From a virus: a stretch of DNA of 64,000 nucleotides. The notes below the pieces were generated by a model. That model was not told the origin of the DNA. It worked only from the letters and a program-made list of their open reading frames with translations, and did not search any database. Both the position numbers and the translations under genes were made by a program. This document shows, piece after piece, positions 18,419-25,124 of this stretch. Where the stretch lies: positions 17,828-81,827 of IMG/VR virus record IMGVR_UViG_3300042543_000363. One strand, written 5' to 3'. The first letter of the stretch is position 1; each line of letters begins with the position of its first letter.

Positions 18419-20425
18419 ATGGCCATAGAAGCAGAAGAATTATCGGCGATAACTAGAGGCATTAGAAATGCCGGCATGGAGACTGCAGGCGAGTTTCGTC
18501 AAGCAGCCAATGCTAGTAATGCCAATTTAAGTAGAATTGTCAAAGATATTTCTACAACCTTCAAATCACAAAGAGAAGATATTGCGGATCTTCATAATGT
18601 GCTTGAAGAGATGGTTTCAGAGTCTCAGCAAACAGGCAATAAAATTGATAGCCTAAATTCTCTATTCAGAGAGTCTTTAGAAATTCAAAATTCTATGCGC
18701 ACTGAAATTAGTAATGTAACCAGAAACACTCGTACTCTTAGTGGTGATATTGAAAGTCTAAATCGCAATATCATGAATACTAGCAGCAGTGGTTTGCTAG
18801 GAAGTATTACTAATCTAAGTTCGGATTTCGCAAAACAATTAGCCACATTAGGTATTGGCGCTGCAGTTGCTGGTGGAGGAATGGCAGCGCTTTCAACCGC
18901 TGGTGGTGGCGGTGCAATAGGTCCAGGGGTTGGTGAATCTGGAAGCTCTTCAGAAGCAATGTCTTTCTTCCAATCAAAAGGTTGGTCAAAAGAACAGGCA
19001 GCTGGCATTGTCGGCAATCTCCAAGTAGAATCAGGAAAAAGTTTAAGAACTAATGCTGTGGGTGATAACGGTCAAGCATACGGAATTGCTCAATGGCATC
19101 CAGATAGACAAGCTAAGTTCCAACAAGTAATGGGAATTCCTATTAGACAATCTAACTTTAAACAACAGTTAGAGTTCGTTCAATGGGAATTAATGAATAC
19201 TGAAAAACGTGCTGGTCAAATGCTTAAATCTGCTTCTACAGCAATAGAAGCAGCAAGAGCAATCGATTATGGTTACGAAAGATCAACGCATCAACATTTA
19301 GGCCAAAGGATGGCTAATGCTGCAGCGTTAGCTAAAAGTTCGCCGCAAGACAATAAAACAACTTCTACGCCTTCTGGTGGCACCACCCCAACATCCACTC
19401 CAACAGCCACCCCAGTATCAACGCCTGAAGTCATTCCTTCTGCCAACGATCCTCGTACAGAACGTATAGGTAAAGAAGGCGGCCATGGGCCAATTAGCGG
19501 CGTAGCTCATGAAGGTCATGGCCATGGCGAACAAGTTGGCGCTTCTTTGCCTGCAGGAGACGTAGTAGCTCTTGGACATGCTCTAGAAAAAATGGGAATG
19601 CGCATTTCTGAACATCCACAATTTGGTGGTGTAAAACCAGTTCATAAAGGCAAAGCTCATTATGAAGGTAGAGCAATTGACATCAATTTCGGAGAAGGTA
19701 ATGTTGAAGCGAGAGATCCTGTTATGGGAGCCAAGTTCGATCAATTAGCCGAACAATTGACTAGACTTGGATATAAAGTTTATTGGAGAGAAAGCGGACC
19801 ATACGCAGCAGCTGGTCATAATAACCATTTACATGCTGAAATACCAAAAGGTGGTGCGCCATCGGTTCCAGATACGTATCAAGTAGCAGGAACCCCAGAA
19901 CAAAGAGCATTACAAGGTGCAACACCAGCAGTAGGAACTACGACATCTATGGCACCTCCTGCAGCATCACCTATGGCGGCTGCAGAACCAGTAGCACAAG
20001 CACCCATATCTTCGGGTATCTCAGCTCCTCCAGCTGGCGCAAATATGATGGGTCAAATGATGGGTATGATGCCAGGAATGATGGGAGGAGGAATTGGTGG
20101 TATAGTTGGTATGCTTCTACCAATGATTACATCTGCTATTCAATCTGAATTAGTTTCAACGCCATCGATGCCTGCATTAAACGCTCAAATGCTCAATCAA
20201 GCAGCAGTAACATCTCAAGCAACAGAACAAACAATACAAGAAGCTCAAGGTTCTTTCTTTAATCCTCAAGTTAATGTAGAACCAAATAGAATGACTGCTA
20301 CAAATCAATCAGGGTTTGCTTATAATATGCCAGGAGATATTGAATGGCCAGATTGGGCTAGTATGCTTGGCGGTAATCATTATGAAGAGATGAAAAATTA
20401 TAAAAAGAATATGTCTTGGGGTTAA
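18419..20425 (+). CDS. Coiled-coil hub/tape-like protein with tail lysozyme and LAS-type peptidase domains
   Basis: 668 residues. Residues 1-145 are alpha-helical heptad-like coiled coil, then a short hydrophobic Gly/Ala segment (about 140-165). Residues about 178-300 match the phage tail lysozyme family (FFQSKGWSKEQAAGIVGNLQ, ES, then QAYGIAQWHPDRQAKF). After a Pro/Thr linker, residues about 375-480 carry an M15/LAS-like zinc peptidase pattern (HYEGRAIDINFG ... GHNNHLHAEIP). The tail is Met/Gly/Pro-rich. It is likely the virion-borne peptidoglycan hydrolase used during DNA entry and would replace the lysozyme missing from the spike. It could also act as the tape measure. Confidence 0.75.
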   Translation: MAIEAEELSAITRGIRNAGMETAGEFRQAANASNANLSRIVKDISTTFKSQREDIADLHNVLEEMVSESQQTGNKIDSLNSLFRESLEIQNSMRTEISNVTRNTRTLSGDIESLNRNIMNTSSSGLLGSITNLSSDFAKQLATLGIGAAVAGGGMAALSTAGGGGAIGPGVGESGSSSEAMSFFQSKGWSKEQAAGIVGNLQVESGKSLRTNAVGDNGQAYGIAQWHPDRQAKFQQVMGIPIRQSNFKQQLEFVQWELMNTEKRAGQMLKSASTAIEAARAIDYGYERSTHQHLGQRMANAAALAKSSPQDNKTTSTPSGGTTPTSTPTATPVSTPEVIPSANDPRTERIGKEGGHGPISGVAHEGHGHGEQVGASLPAGDVVALGHALEKMGMRISEHPQFGGVKPVHKGKAHYEGRAIDINFGEGNVEARDPVMGAKFDQLAEQLTRLGYKVYWRESGPYAAAGHNNHLHAEIPKGGAPSVPDTYQVAGTPEQRALQGATPAVGTTTSMAPPAASPMAAAEPVAQAPISSGISAPPAGANMMGQMMGMMPGMMGGGIGGIVGMLLPMITSAIQSELVSTPSMPALNAQMLNQAAVTSQATEQTIQEAQGSFFNPQVNVEPNRMTATNQSGFAYNMPGDIEWPDWASMLGGNHYEEMKNYKKNMSWG

Positions 20426-20432
20426 TAAAAAA

Positions 20433-20456
20433 GGGAGCCAATTTGGCTCCCTCTTC
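20433..20456. terminator. Bidirectional intrinsic terminator
   Basis: Perfect 8-bp stem GGGAGCCA/TGGCTCCC with a 3-base loop between the convergent hub gene and gp32. The minus strand has a T6 run after the stem, so it should end gp32 transcripts well; the plus side is weaker (TCTTCATTTT). Confidence 0.85.
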
Positions 20457-20459
20457 ATT

Positions 20460-21365
20460 TTAGTCGTTAGCAAGTTTCTTAAAAAACTCCAATGACTCAT
20501 CATCATCATCTTCATCATCAGATGAATACTTTGGCGCATGAGTCGCCTTAAAGGTAGGAGCAGACTCTTCTTCCTGCCATGGAACTTCAGTGTTCTCCGC
20601 TGCCTTACGCTTTGCAGGAGCAGAGTCTTCAGCAAGAACCTTAGACAAACGAGTCTGAAGTTCTTCATAAGATTTGAAGTTAGATGGAGCAAGAAATTCC
20701 TGAAGTGAATGTTCGCTCTTCCAAACCTTTTCTAGCTCTTCGTCATCCTTAAGAAGTGGACTTGGTTTATCAAACTCAGACTTATCGTAATTGCGATAAC
20801 CCTCGAGATTACGAATCTTCAACTTGAAGTTAGCACCAGCCCAAAGATCAAAAGGATTTACAGCCTCTTCATCCGCAAACTGTGGCTCCATCGCTTCCTT
20901 GAGCTTGTCAAAGATCTTCTTACCGTACTTGTAAAGAAAAACTTTACCCTCATTAGCAGGATTGCCAGAATCGCTGACAACGTAGATATTGCTGATGAAG
21001 TGAAGGCGACGCTTCTGCTTACGAGCAATTTCCTTGTTGGCCTCAATACCGGAGTTCCACAACTTAGAATTATATTCTGAAACTGGGTCATTCTTACCAA
21101 GAGTGGTCAGAGAATTCTCAATATACCATCCACCTGGACCCTGGAAACCATGATCAAAGATACGAACGAAAGGAACGTCTTCGTTAGCTGGTGGAGGAAG
21201 AAACCTAATAACAGCATAACCATTACCAGCCTTATCGACTGTTGGCGCCCAGAAACGATCATCGGCACCCTTGCCTTCGCCGCCTGATAGCTTATTAAGC
21301 TCTGATGTTAGGGATTCTAGAGACTTCTTACCTGAAGCTGCTTTGAGGGACTTAAAATCTACCAT
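20460..21365 (-). CDS. gp32: Single-stranded DNA-binding protein gp32
   Basis: 301 residues, exactly the T4 size. The N-terminal basic segment (MVDFKSLKAASGKKSLESL) is the self-association (LAST-like) region. The core holds the OB-fold phrases FWAPTVDKAGNGYAVIRFLP and the WYIENSLTTLGK region. The end is strongly acidic (a Ser/Asp run DEDDDDESLEFFKKL), the partner-binding tail for gp43, gp59 and UvsX. In T4 gp32 has a Cys/His zinc site; it is not obvious here. Preceded by a 61-bp leader with a small hairpin (GGGC/GCCC, about 21405-21421) that may serve autoregulation. Confidence 0.93.
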   Translation of the reverse strand: MVDFKSLKAASGKKSLESLTSELNKLSGGEGKGADDRFWAPTVDKAGNGYAVIRFLPPPANEDVPFVRIFDHGFQGPGGWYIENSLTTLGKNDPVSEYNSKLWNSGIEANKEIARKQKRRLHFISNIYVVSDSGNPANEGKVFLYKYGKKIFDKLKEAMEPQFADEEAVNPFDLWAGANFKLKIRNLEGYRNYDKSEFDKPSPLLKDDEELEKVWKSEHSLQEFLAPSNFKSYEELQTRLSKVLAEDSAPAKRKAAENTEVPWQEEESAPTFKATHAPKYSSDDEDDDDESLEFFKKLAND

Positions 21366-21426
21366 GTATATTTCTCCGTATTACAGTGTATAACAATTGT
21401 ATGTTGGGCATTTGTATCGCCCGCCA

Positions 21427-22002
21427 TTATTTAGTATACTCCATATCATTCATAATGTCAAGCATTGTCTGCTTAACTTTCTCATAATCAAATTTGATGA
21501 ATGAAGTATATTTTACAACCCTCAATCGGATATCTTCCCATATCGGGTCATATTCAAGTTTAGAGTCCCATTGATCGATCGCCTTTGTCATTTTAATAAA
21601 GATACAAAGAGACTCCAAACTGATCTGGTTACCAAGATATAATCGAAGGGCGGCTGGATGTTGCTGCCCTCCTGGTTCTTCTAATATTTTTTTGAAATCG
21701 TTTTTAAAATTGTATGTAAGAGACTGATTTCTCTTTTTCCAATTTTGATATGTTAATTGAGCGGATTCTGAATACGCTAGATCACGAATCCAGAGTTTAG
21801 GATTATTACTAAGATTAGCAATAAGAAACTCGTGATAATTCTCAATCTTTGAAAGTTTCTCAAAGAAAATCTTGTCTTTTCGCTTCTCAAAGGAAGCATG
21901 TTTTATTCCTGTCTTTCCGTTGTATTTAATGTAGTCATAATCAGCTTTGGTGAAATGATTTTTAAGGGCTATGTACTCTTTATATGCTTCGAACGCTGAC
22001 AT
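21427..22002 (-). CDS. gp59: Helicase loader gp59
   Basis: 191 residues against 217 in T4. The start FEAYKEYIALKNHFTKADYD and the segment DYIKYNGKTGIKHASFEKRK are the conserved opening of gp59. Lys/Tyr-rich helical content fits the all-helical fold. gp59 brings the gp41 helicase onto gp32-coated forks. Its start overlaps the upstream metalloprotease-like gene by 34 bp. Confidence 0.9.
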   Translation of the reverse strand: MSAFEAYKEYIALKNHFTKADYDYIKYNGKTGIKHASFEKRKDKIFFEKLSKIENYHEFLIANLSNNPKLWIRDLAYSESAQLTYQNWKKRNQSLTYNFKNDFKKILEEPGGQQHPAALRLYLGNQISLESLCIFIKMTKAIDQWDSKLEYDPIWEDIRLRVVKYTSFIKFDYEKVKQTMLDIMNDMEYTK

Positions 22003-22472
22003 AATTCTTCAGGCTCTCCATACTGTAAATATGTTAGAAATTTGAAGTATAGACCCTTTTCACGACCATACGCTTCAATTTCCCAGGGGCACTCCCAGTA
22101 ATCCATTTCTTCATGCAAGTATCTTTCGCCCTGCCACTTTACCATTCTAACCGGACGCCAGATATCTTTCATTTCACCTCTCGCATATTGCTTAAGATGA
22201 ACCATTTCATGAGCAAGAGCAAGCAAAGTTTCTTTTTTGCTCAAAGCATGGTCAATACCTATTAAAAACTCTCTGCAACTGTTATTGTCGTCTGTCCAAT
22301 CGCAGTATGCATAATCTCCGTCATTTTTATTGAAGTGTTCAAACTGAACAGTCAAACGGATATTATTAAATAGCTTTCCACCCCCGATTAGATATTTACC
22401 ATAAAAATAAGCTGCCTTTTTAACTATCCCCAAGGATACATGCGATGGTCGACCGATTGTTTTTATACGCAT
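21969..22472 (-). CDS. SprT-like zinc metalloprotease-like protein
   Basis: 167 residues if it starts at MRIKTIGRPS, which has a GGAGG 7 bases upstream (an in-frame ATG 15 bp earlier lacks one). It carries LALAHEMVHLKQYARGEM, a clear HExxH zinc site, followed by a Trp- and Glu-rich region (DYWECPWEIEAYGRE) that could supply the third ligand. The pattern is like SprT/DUF-type proteins common in T4-like phages next to gp59. Substrate unknown. A perfect late-promoter octamer lies 29-36 bp upstream. Confidence 0.7.
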   Translation of the reverse strand: MRIKTIGRPSHVSLGIVKKAAYFYGKYLIGGGKLFNNIRLTVQFEHFNKNDGDYAYCDWTDDNNSCREFLIGIDHALSKKETLLALAHEMVHLKQYARGEMKDIWRPVRMVKWQGERYLHEEMDYWECPWEIEAYGREKGLYFKFLTYLQYGEPEELCQRSKHIKST

Positions 22473-22500
22473 AGACGCCTCCAACAATGGCTGAACCTAA

Positions 22501-22508
22501 TATTTATA
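22501..22508 (-). promoter_or_regulatory. Late promoter octamer TATAAATA
   Basis: Perfect T4-type late octamer on the minus strand, overlapping the end of the gp33 gene and placed to start a transcript about 20 bases before the metalloprotease-like gene. Confidence 0.6.
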
Positions 22509-22722
22509 TGGGCAATCTTGCTCCTCGTTTAAGCACATTAAGGTTTTCGGCTTCTAGTTGAATTTTAGATCTCATAACTGGATCTTTTTTTATCCAATAA
22601 GCAGCAGTCTCTATTTCTAGATTATTTTTTTCGCACCAAAAGACAACAGCATCAATATATTCGATATTCTTATCTCGACACAGTTTTTCTACTTCTTCAA
22701 CGAAGACTGAATTCTTAAGCAT
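22504..22722 (-). CDS. gp33: Late-transcription coactivator gp33
   Basis: 72 residues, shorter than T4 gp33 (112) but of the size found in cyanophages. Motifs: VEKLCRDKNIEYIDAVVFWC and a C-terminal VLKRGARLPI. In T4 gp33 bridges RNA polymerase and the gp45 sliding clamp for late transcription; presence of TATAAATA octamers in this window fits. It overlaps the upstream small gene by 34 bp. Confidence 0.8.
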   Translation of the reverse strand: MLKNSVFVEEVEKLCRDKNIEYIDAVVFWCEKNNLEIETAAYWIKKDPVMRSKIQLEAENLNVLKRGARLPI

Positions 22723-22886
22723 TGCTTTTCTTCTTCTTTCAATTCTGAAATTCTCTGTTCAAAGTAATTTATGACTCTAAAAAACTCCTGTCTATCTTCA
22801 AAGGCTAACACATTATTCAGTTCATATTCAAATGCATGTTTCAGATTATAAATCTGCGAAAGCGAAGAAGGACGAGAGTTTTTCAA
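22689..22886 (-). CDS. Small coiled-coil protein upstream of gp33
   Basis: 65 residues, not recognised. Mostly charged helix (ELNNVLAFEDRQEFFRVINY, FEQRISELKEEEKQ). Its end overlaps the gp33 start by 34 bp, suggesting coupled translation. Confidence 0.55.
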   Translation of the reverse strand: MKNSRPSSLSQIYNLKHAFEYELNNVLAFEDRQEFFRVINYFEQRISELKEEEKQCLRIQSSLKK

Positions 22887-22898
22887 GCCACATTCCTT

Positions 22899-23093
22899 TT
22901 AGATATATCCTAGAATAATTCCTAGAGGAGTTACAAAAATACCAGCAATACGAACAATCATCTTAGCTGTCAGAGGAGAATCAAACGAATTCCAAAGGAT
23001 AAGGATATTCGAAATCCAACCATATAGTGCAAAACCAAAGATCAACAGACATGTCACATAATAGACAATTCCAGGTTCGTCTCTATAAGCCAT
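22899..23093 (-). CDS. Small membrane protein, two transmembrane segments
   Basis: 64 residues with two hydrophobic spans (IVYYVTCLLIFGFALYGWI and IVRIAGIFVTPLGIILGYI). A GGAGA lies 8 bases before the ATG. Function unknown; an inner-membrane location is likely. Confidence 0.6.
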   Translation of the reverse strand: MAYRDEPGIVYYVTCLLIFGFALYGWISNILILWNSFDSPLTAKMIVRIAGIFVTPLGIILGYI

Positions 23094-23109
23094 AATATAA
23101 TCTCCGATT

Positions 23110-23220
23110 TTAGTGGTTGTGATTCTGCTTCTTCCAGATGTATGAAGTTAAGTGTAGTAATTTTTGATGGACAACATTGACGAAAGAACTATTCCAAAAC
23201 CAATGATTGTGTCTTGACAT
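23110..23220 (-). CDS. Very small His/Asn/Trp-rich protein
   Basis: 36 residues (MSRHNHWFWNSS ... KKQNHNH). An AGGAG sits 7 bases before the ATG. It lies between the tRNA and the membrane-protein gene on the same strand. No family recognised; it may be a leader peptide. Confidence 0.4.
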   Translation of the reverse strand: MSRHNHWFWNSSFVNVVHQKLLHLTSYIWKKQNHNH

Positions 23221-23238
23221 TTTAGTTCTCCTAAGAAA

Positions 23239-23315
23239 TGGCGACTCCGGAACGATTCGAACGTTCGACCCACAGATTAGAAGTCTGTTGCTCTATCCTG
23301 CTGAGCTACGGAGCC
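23239..23315 (-). tRNA. tRNA-Arg (UCU)
   Basis: 77-nt cloverleaf on the minus strand. Acceptor GGCTCCG pairs with CGGAGTC (one G-U), the anticodon stem ACAGA/TCTGT encloses loop CTTCTAA with anticodon TCT, the T-arm has GTTCGAAT, and the 3' CCA is encoded. It reads AGA (and AGG), the Arg codon that dominates the late structural genes here. Confidence 0.95.
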
Positions 23316-23324
23316 ATTATTAGT

Positions 23325-23353
23325 ATTATACTATGGTATAATCAGAAAGGCAA
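23325..23353 (-). promoter_or_regulatory. Sigma70-like promoter for tRNA-Arg
   Basis: Minus strand TTGCCT, 17 bp, TATAAT, ending 9 bp before the tRNA. Its -35 hexamer overlaps the base of the 3' hairpin of the tmRNA coding piece. Confidence 0.7.
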
Positions 23354-23395
23354 GTCTTTTCTGTTTCGAGGTAAGACTTGCAGAACCCAATGAAC

Positions 23396-23440
23396 TTACG
23401 CTGCTAGAGCGAAGTCAAATGGTGCAAAGTTATCGTTAGC
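23396..23440 (-). other. tmRNA tag reading frame
   Basis: GCT to TAA, 14 codons: ANDNFAPFDFALAA. With the Ala donated by the charged tmRNA the tag would begin AAND, as in alphaproteobacterial tags, and it ends in LAA, the usual ClpXP-type degron. The PFDF core is not one I recognise from a host tag. Confidence 0.88.
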
Positions 23441-23502
23441 ACCTATACTTGCCTTTGGTCTCCTTACGACCTTACTGTATCCCGTCGAACCTGTTCGCCC
23501 CC

Positions 23503-23612
23503 ATCATAGATACACTAGTCTAGTCGGCAAGCTGAAGCAATGATCTTCTTATGTTTTAGAACTCACTTGGTGCTAGAACTTTTCTAAAACATTGTCTTTC
23601 CTAATGTATCTA
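23503..23612 (-). other. tmRNA intervening segment with two nested stems
   Basis: The 110 bases between the CCA end and the GGGGGCG start begin TAGATACATTAG and end with CTAGTGTATCTA plus four bases, pairing over 12 positions (one G-U) and so extending the acceptor stem. Inside is a perfect 9-bp stem GTTTTAGAA/TTCTAAAAC. This segment is expected to be cut out by host RNases such as RNase P. Confidence 0.8.
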
Positions 23613-23684
23613 TGGTGGAGGCGGTGGGAATCGCACCCACGTCCAAGAAACCTATGTTTCGTCTCTCAACGACCTCGGCAATTC

Positions 23685-23692
23685 TATTTATA
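23685..23692 (-). promoter_or_regulatory. Late promoter octamer for tmRNA
   Basis: Perfect TATAAATA on the minus strand, inside the last codons of the upstream secreted-protein gene. By the usual T4 spacing, transcription would begin near 23679, at GCCGAGG, where the acceptor piece begins. Confidence 0.65.
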
Positions 23693-24002
23693 ATGGGGCG
23701 AAGGTTTTATTGTGACCGTCGATTGATAATGTGACTGCTCCAACGTAGCCACATTCTTTAGTTCCTGGAATGGAAAACTCACCGCTACCATGCCAGTGGA
23801 ATGCAGGAGAGTTACACTCACCGCCGTTAATAGAAACCAACGAAACATCCATCACCTTTTTTGTTTTACAGTGGATGATATGGCTATCGCTAGTCTTCTT
23901 ATCACATGATATATCATCCGCTGCCATTGCCATATTCATATAGTATAGCGTAAAAACGCTACTTGTCAACAGAATTTTCAAAATCTTCGATTTCCGGTCC
24001 AT
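23688..24002 (-). CDS. Small secreted protein
   Basis: 104 residues starting at MDRKSK, with GAGGGA upstream. A signal peptide (basic start, ILKILLTSSVFTLYYMN core, AMA cleavage before ADD) is clear. The mature part has four Cys (C..K..., HC, EC, EC), consistent with disulphides in the periplasm, and an FHWHGSGEFSIPG segment. Family not recognised. First of a run of exported proteins upstream of the tmRNA. Confidence 0.65.
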   Translation of the reverse strand: MDRKSKILKILLTSSVFTLYYMNMAMAADDISCDKKTSDSHIIHCKTKKVMDVSLVSINGGECNSPAFHWHGSGEFSIPGTKECGYVGAVTLSIDGHNKTFAPL

Positions 24003-24019
24003 GTATTCCCTCTGGCCCT

Positions 24020-24142
24020 TCACTGGCACGGTCTATTACTACTATCCCGTACAGAGCACTTGACGACTGTTCCGAGTACTGAACAGCCAACCAAACTAAG
24101 AAAGGATAACCCCGCTAGAATTACTAGTAGATACTTCTTCAT
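24020..24142 (-). CDS. Small lipoprotein
   Basis: 40 residues from an ATG at 24142 with GGAG upstream. MKKYLLVILAGLSFLSLVGC is a textbook lipoprotein signal with lipobox LVGC; only about 21 residues follow, with two more Cys. It overlaps the genes on both sides. Function unknown; an outer-membrane anchored peptide is likely. Confidence 0.6.
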   Translation of the reverse strand: MKKYLLVILAGLSFLSLVGCSVLGTVVKCSVRDSSNRPCQ

Positions 24143-24380
24143 TTTTATACTCCGGGTTAAAATCGTGTTTATCAGTTTCGTGAATGGCCACTGAAAACCA
24201 TTCTGTAGAACCCTGACGTTGATATTGAAGATCCTGCATAGGAACCATTACCATCTGTTTAGTTTCTGGATGAACCATCATCTTAGGAAACATTACCATT
24301 CGAATGTCAGTGATTGGATCTTTATTCTGTTTACCTGTAACACTAAAAGTTAAACCACCATCTGGTCCAAGAATACTCAT
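24096..24380 (-). CDS. Small protein in exported-protein cluster
   Basis: 94 residues, no signal peptide. Met/Val-rich centre (MVMFPKMMVHPETKQMVMVP) and a Ser-rich end. Start overlaps the previous stop by 4 bp (ATGA), so it is coupled to the upstream secreted protein. Not recognised. Confidence 0.55.
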   Translation of the reverse strand: MSILGPDGGLTFSVTGKQNKDPITDIRMVMFPKMMVHPETKQMVMVPMQDLQYQRQGSTEWFSVAIHETDKHDFNPEYKNEEVSTSNSSGVILS

Positions 24381-24727
24381 GTCTTTTGTCCTCTCACTTT
24401 TTCCAGAAGCTGGTAAAGATATTCAATAGCAGATTCATTGAATGTTACGTTTTTTAGTATTGTTGTAACGCAATATTGCTTGGCAGCAAAAGCATTACCA
24501 TCAGTCGCCTTGTCATATTCTACAACGTAGATATATCTTTCCTTCGACATCATGATCTCAGAAACTCGGTTATCATCCTTGAAACCATTATAAATGGTAG
24601 AAAGATTCTTATCGTCGATCATCTTCATGAAATCTTTATTTTCATAGCACTTCAATTCTGGCTCTGCTCTAGCAGCAGAGCCAGATAACATTGAAGCAAC
24701 CATCACGCTATACATGATATTCTTCAT
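24377..24727 (-). CDS. Small secreted protein
   Basis: 116 residues. Signal peptide MKNIMYSVMVASMLSGSAARA then mature EPELKCYENKDF; two Cys (C27-area and QYC) could form a disulphide. The mature domain looks alpha/beta. It is followed by a 4-bp overlap with the next gene. Periplasmic location expected; family unknown. Confidence 0.6.
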   Translation of the reverse strand: MKNIMYSVMVASMLSGSAARAEPELKCYENKDFMKMIDDKNLSTIYNGFKDDNRVSEIMMSKERYIYVVEYDKATDGNAFAAKQYCVTTILKNVTFNESAIEYLYQLLEKVRGQKT

Positions 24728-24729
24728 AA

Positions 24730-24924
24730 TTACTTCCTTGTGGTTACTTCCTGAACCTTCTGTGCAACCTTCTGATTGTCAGTCTTACCAAAATTGGTAG
24801 GACGCTTTGGAGGCAGAGGAGTTTCTTCTACATACTTTGAAACTGGAGGCGCAATAACGTCGCCAGCAAATGCACTACCACCCATAAGCATGGCAGCAAC
24901 GGTTGATAAGATAATCTTGTTCAT
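24730..24924 (-). CDS. Small secreted Pro/Lys-rich protein
   Basis: 64 residues. Signal peptide MNKIILSTVAAMLMGGSAFA, then a short mature chain with VIAPPVSKYVEETPLPPKRP and a charged tail. Unstructured periplasmic peptide; function unknown. Confidence 0.6.
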   Translation of the reverse strand: MNKIILSTVAAMLMGGSAFAGDVIAPPVSKYVEETPLPPKRPTNFGKTDNQKVAQKVQEVTTRK

Positions 24925-24935
24925 CTTATTTTCCT

Positions 24936-25124
24936 TTACTTTTGAAAGGATGCGATATTCTGTAACAAAGCAATATCGAATCCAGTTAAACTGGAGAAAG
25001 AATCAATTACTTCTTCAATCTTTTCTCCTCCCCACACAGCATCAGGATTTTCCTTCTGATACCATAGCAGGAATCTTGCTACAACAATCAAGTCATAGAC
25101 TTTGTCTTCGTTAAGATCGCTCAT
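24936..25124 (-). CDS. Small acidic protein
   Basis: 62 residues, acidic, helical (YDLIVVARFLLWYQKENPDA, IEEVIDSFSSLTGF). Starts at the last base of the upstream gene, so translation is coupled. Not recognised. Confidence 0.5.
   Translation of the reverse strand: MSDLNEDKVYDLIVVARFLLWYQKENPDAVWGGEKIEEVIDSFSSLTGFDIALLQNIASFQK

Larger units (their letters stand above)
23350..23679 (-). ncRNA. ssrA: Circularly permuted two-piece tmRNA (ssrA)
   Basis: Read on the minus strand: (1) acceptor piece, about 23679 to 23613, with T-stem GTGGG/CCCAC around TGCGATT, then acceptor strand CGCCTCC and encoded ACCA; (2) an intervening segment 23612-23503; (3) coding piece from 23502, starting GGGGGCG and followed by AACAGGTTCGACGGG. 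GGGGGCG pairs with CGCCTCC at all seven positions (one G-U), so the tRNA-like acceptor stem forms only if the two pieces are joined in permuted order. The coding piece holds a 14-codon tag frame at 23440-23396 (ANDNFAPFDFALAA, stop TAA). A 9-bp hairpin (23350-23381) closes the 3' end. tmRNA rescues stalled ribosomes and marks products for proteolysis. The 5' and 3' ends are estimated. Confidence 0.92.

Noticed and set aside
23942-23969. TTGACA, 16 bp, TATACT inside the signal peptide of the 104-residue secreted protein
   Set aside because: Good promoter match but fully within a coding region and about 260 bp from the tmRNA, which has a closer late octamer. Left as possible, not called.
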